NCBI GenBank assembly: GCA_964058805.1
Contig: CAXKVV010000403.1
Location: 1-64,000 of the forward strand
DNA from: Schoenoplectus triqueter
Lineage: Eukaryota > Streptophyta > Magnoliopsida > Poales > Cyperaceae
Length of the DNA: 64,000 nt
Reading direction: 5' to 3'
The notes under the pieces: generated by a model
Told to the model about the DNA's origin: nothing
Databases searched by the model: none
What the model saw: only the letters and a program-made list of their open reading frames with translations
Shown here: one piece after another, positions 61,442 to 64,000 of the stretch
Layout: each line of letters starts with the position of its first letter
Numbering within the stretch: position 1 is the first letter of the stretch
Translations under genes and position numbers: made by a program

Positions 61442-61807
61442 TTACGGTGTATATGTGATGTCAAACTCAGTAAGAATGATCGCCCATTTGGCGAGTCTAC
61501 CCGTCAGCATTGGCCGAGTCATCAGATACTTAAGAGGGTCCACCTTGGATATTAAAATGATTTTATGGGCTAGCATGTAATGCCTCAATTTCTTTACCGC
61601 AAAGATTAGGGCTAAACAATGTTTTTCAATCGGCGAATACCCGTGTTCTGCCCCTACCATCATGCGGCTTAGATAATATAGCGCATTTTGATTACCATCA
61701 TGGTTTTCTTGTGCCAACAGAGCTCCCAAGGATCCATCCAGGGCGGTTGTATATAGAATGAGTTCCTTCCCGGGTATGGGCGCCGCCAATACTGGAGGGT
61801 TGAGTAG
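61442..61807 (-). pseudogene. First RNase H of the Tat element
   Basis: Reads LLNPPVLAAPIPGKELILYTTALDGSLGALLAQ, then GYSPIEKHCLALIFAVKKLRHYM, then ILISKVDPLKYLM. The usual DAS and TDH acidic residues are replaced (TTALDGS, ISKVDPL), as is common for the degenerate connection-type RNase H of Tat elements. It is bounded by nonsense codons on both sides (61808-61810 and 61442-61444). Confidence 0.75.
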
Positions 61808-63604
61808 CTATGCCTTGATTTCTTCAAAGGCTCGCTGGCATTCGTCATCCCATTTAAACGGGATATTCTTCTTAGTCAGCCGGGTGAAGGGTTGGATTTT
61901 ATCCGATAGGTTGGCTATAAACCGCCTAATGTACGCCAATTGCCCTTGCAGGGATCGCAATTGTTTTAAATTCTTTGGTGGGGATAGTTCAGTTATTGCT
62001 TTAATCTTGCCCGGGTCTATCTCAATTCCCCTATGGCGTACCACAAACCCCAGAAATTTACCGGATGATACCATGAATGCGCATTTCAACGGGTTTAATT
62101 TGAGCGCATGTTCCCTTAGGCGGTTGAAAACGACCTCAAGATATTGGAGGTGTTCTTCATAAGACATGGCCTTAATGACTAAATCGTCCACATAACATTC
62201 TACTATCTTGTGGATTAGATCGTCAAATATTTTCGTCATCGCCCATTGATAGGTGGCACCCGCATTTTTCAGCCCAAACGGCATGATTTTGTAACAATAG
62301 ATGCTAATCGGCGTGCGGAAGGCTGTGTGCCTTTCATCTTCCGGTGCCATTTTGATTTGATTATAGCCCGCATAACCGTCCATGAAGGAGAAGACTTCAT
62401 AGGAGGAGGTATGGTCAATTATGATTTCGGTTACTGGGAGCGGGAAATCATCTTTAGGGCACGCCTTGTTTAAGTCCCGAAAGTCCACACAAATGCGGAT
62501 CTGCCCATTTTTCTTTTTAACCGGGATAATGCTAGCCACCCATTCTGGCGTCTCTTCTTCCCGTATGAAGCCTGCGTCGATGAGTTTCTTTGTTTCCTCC
62601 ACGACCTTTTCTTCCAGTTCTATTCTCATCCGTCTCGGCGCTTGTTTAATCGGCTTGAAGGTTGGATCAATTTTTAAGTAATGGACCGCTATGTTGGGAT
62701 CTAATCCAGACATTTCTTTATAACTCCAAGCGAAGCAGTCCATATAGTTTTTAAGGAATGTCTTCAACCTGTCAGCCACCTCTTCTGGTAACGACGCGAT
62801 TATGAAAGTTGGTCGTGGGTCTTCTTCCGTCCCCAAATTAATTTCAGCTAACTCATCGACCGTGTTAGGTTCCTTTTCTAACTGTTTCAAAGCATTTTTC
62901 AGGACTGGGGTATTGTCCTCTTCTGTTTCATTATCCAGCATCTCAACAGAAGTCATGCAACAGCTTTCTCCCATACGGTACTCGTTGAGGGACCCCTCGA
63001 AGCATGCTGCGTCATCGCAGTTATACCCTAACCCCCGGGTGTATTTTACTTTACCATCCAAGCCTAGCACCTTATTCTGACCGCCATTCCAGAGTTCATC
63101 GAAGCGCTTGGCCTCGGCCTTGGATATATCTCTCAGACATTTTGCCCTTTTTGCCAGTTTATACAGCTCCTTTCCAAAGGGATGAGAAGCAGCGTCACCG
63201 CCCGTTGCATTCTCTGATTCTTGTTCTATCACCCACTTCTTCCAAGTGTTGTGATCAGGGTTCTTCAGAGACTGAGTTGAATCGCTCTGATAGAAAATTA
63301 TAGCCTTGTGGATGATAGTTTTCCCTTTGATGCGCTCTACCTTTGCCGGCACAACAAAGGTCTTTAGGGTTTGAATGTGGTTCACTTCCCTTGGTATAAG
63401 GTCTTTAAAATGCCTTTCGGGAACCACAGTAATCTCTAGCGCTGCCATCTCCTCTTCTATTTCAATGTTCATGACTGAGTTGGAGCGGTAGATTTCTTTG
63501 ATCGGCTTTCGTCTCGCGACTTTGGGTTTGCTAGGTACGGGAGTGTGCGAGATTGTAAAAGCAACCCCTTTGCCTTTGTTATTCGAGTTGTGCGGGGCTG
63601 GGTC
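61808..63604 (-). pseudogene. Tat pol N-terminal region and reverse transcriptase
   Basis: The frame is open from after the TAA at 63605-63607 to TAG 61808-61810. RT has KQAPRRMRIELEEKVVEETKKLIDAGFIRE, PEWVASIIPVKKKNGQIRICVDFRDLNKACPKDDFPLP, SFMDGYAGYNQIKM, MPFGLKNAGATYQWAM and the catalytic YVDD. About 250 residues precede RT. I find no D-S/T-G or D-x-G aspartic protease motif in them, so the protease is deleted or too diverged to see. A Cys-containing segment (GYNCDDAACFEG...GESCC) lies in the linker. The final EEIKA would run on into RNase H but for the TAG. Confidence 0.83.
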
Positions 63605-64000
63605 TTATTGAAAGCTTTTCGGGAGTTGGATTGTCCCGTTCCTGTGCCCTTCTTCTATGAGGTCCTTGAATACCCAGCATTCTTCAATTGTGTGACCCAA
63701 TATGCGATGATAAGGGCAGAATTCACCTTCACCGGCTCTTTCTATGTCCGCGGGTCGTTTGCAAACGGGAAGTGTTAACCCGCTCTTTAAGGCCTGCTCA
63801 AATATCCGAGCTGTTTTATTTTTCAGGAAAGAGTATGGTTTACTCTTCTTGACCTTGAGGGTTTGCATGACGGTCGATTGCTTAGCTTTCATTTCTTCCC
63901 CCTTTGATTCATCTACTATAACAATTACCTGTTTGCCGCTATCGGGTGCTTGTCTTTCAGGGGTCCCGGAACGGGGTTCGCTCGTCACTTCTTTGAGTAG
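63605..64000 (-). pseudogene. Tat gag C-terminal part (partial, runs off the window)
   Basis: The frame is open at the window edge. It ends with a zinc-knuckle-like FCPYHRILGHTIEECWVFKDLIEE (CX2HX4HX4C), typical of Tat Gag, followed by GTIQLPKSFQ and TAA at 63605-63607. The same frame continues into pol, so this TAA is probably a nonsense codon and not a true Gag end. The N-terminal capsid part is outside the window. Confidence 0.8.

Larger units (their letters stand above)
59536..64000 (-). mobile_element. Tat-lineage Ty3/gypsy element, coding part, continues beyond the window
   Basis: On the - strand, from right to left: the C-terminal part of gag, RT, RNase H, a second RNase H and integrase. 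The two RNase H domains and the RT blocks (CVDFRDLNKACPKDDFPLP, MDGYAGYNQI, YVDD) mark the Tat lineage. One original frame is broken by stops at 63605-63607, 61808-61810, 61442-61444 and 59782-59784, and by a deletion or frameshift near 61090. The 5' LTR and most of gag lie beyond 64000. The 3' LTR should be left of 59536 but was not located. It is old or inactive. Confidence 0.88.

Overview
Organism and setting: this is nuclear DNA from a flowering plant, in a gene-poor and probably pericentromeric or centromeric region. Three plant-specific Ty3/gypsy lineages (Athila, CRM chromovirus, Tat), an intron-containing plant mobile domain (PMD) gene and about 30 kb of a tandem satellite fill almost the whole window. 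I see no rRNA or tRNA gene and no conserved single-copy gene. The species cannot be named from the sequence. LAYOUT. 1-14082: a decayed Athila-type element on the + strand (protease, RT, RNase H, integrase, a third 3' ORF and a candidate 3' LTR). Its pol is split at 1212-6919 by a complete, recent CRM-clade element with two 662-bp LTRs, a tRNA-iMet-type primer site, a polypurine tract and a 5-bp target duplication TTAGC. 14083-29093 and 33757-48383: one array of a GC-rich, CpG-dense 58-bp monomer, roughly 500 copies. It contains 37-bp and 31-bp truncated monomers, at least two monomer families and nested higher-order duplications (2024, 1811, 379, 358 and 263 bp offsets). 29094-33756: a second CRM copy inserted in the array. 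Its gag is broken, and its 3' end including the 3' LTR is lost at a 4-bp microhomology junction with the satellite. 48384-52008: a different, shorter tandem duplication, then AT-rich and unassigned DNA. 52009-57780: a predicted six-exon PMD gene on the + strand with five GT-AG introns, all phase 1. 57781-64000: a spacer and then a Tat-type polyprotein on the - strand (integrase, two RNase H domains, RT, gag end), with nonsense codons and a frameshift, running off the window. HOW IT FITS TOGETHER. The array has grown by nested unequal exchange, and CRM elements, a lineage known for centromere targeting, have landed in it and beside it. The PMD gene lies antisense and just 3' of the Tat polyprotein, where Tat elements often carry extra ORFs, so it may be cargo of that element or a neighbouring captured gene. 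The features most likely to be undescribed are the 58-bp satellite family, a dispersed 15-bp hairpin motif (CTTGC..GCAAG) in the Athila element, and the all-phase-1 PMD gene. Long open frames on the - strand of the array are a by-product of a stop-free 58-bp monomer and are not annotated as genes.
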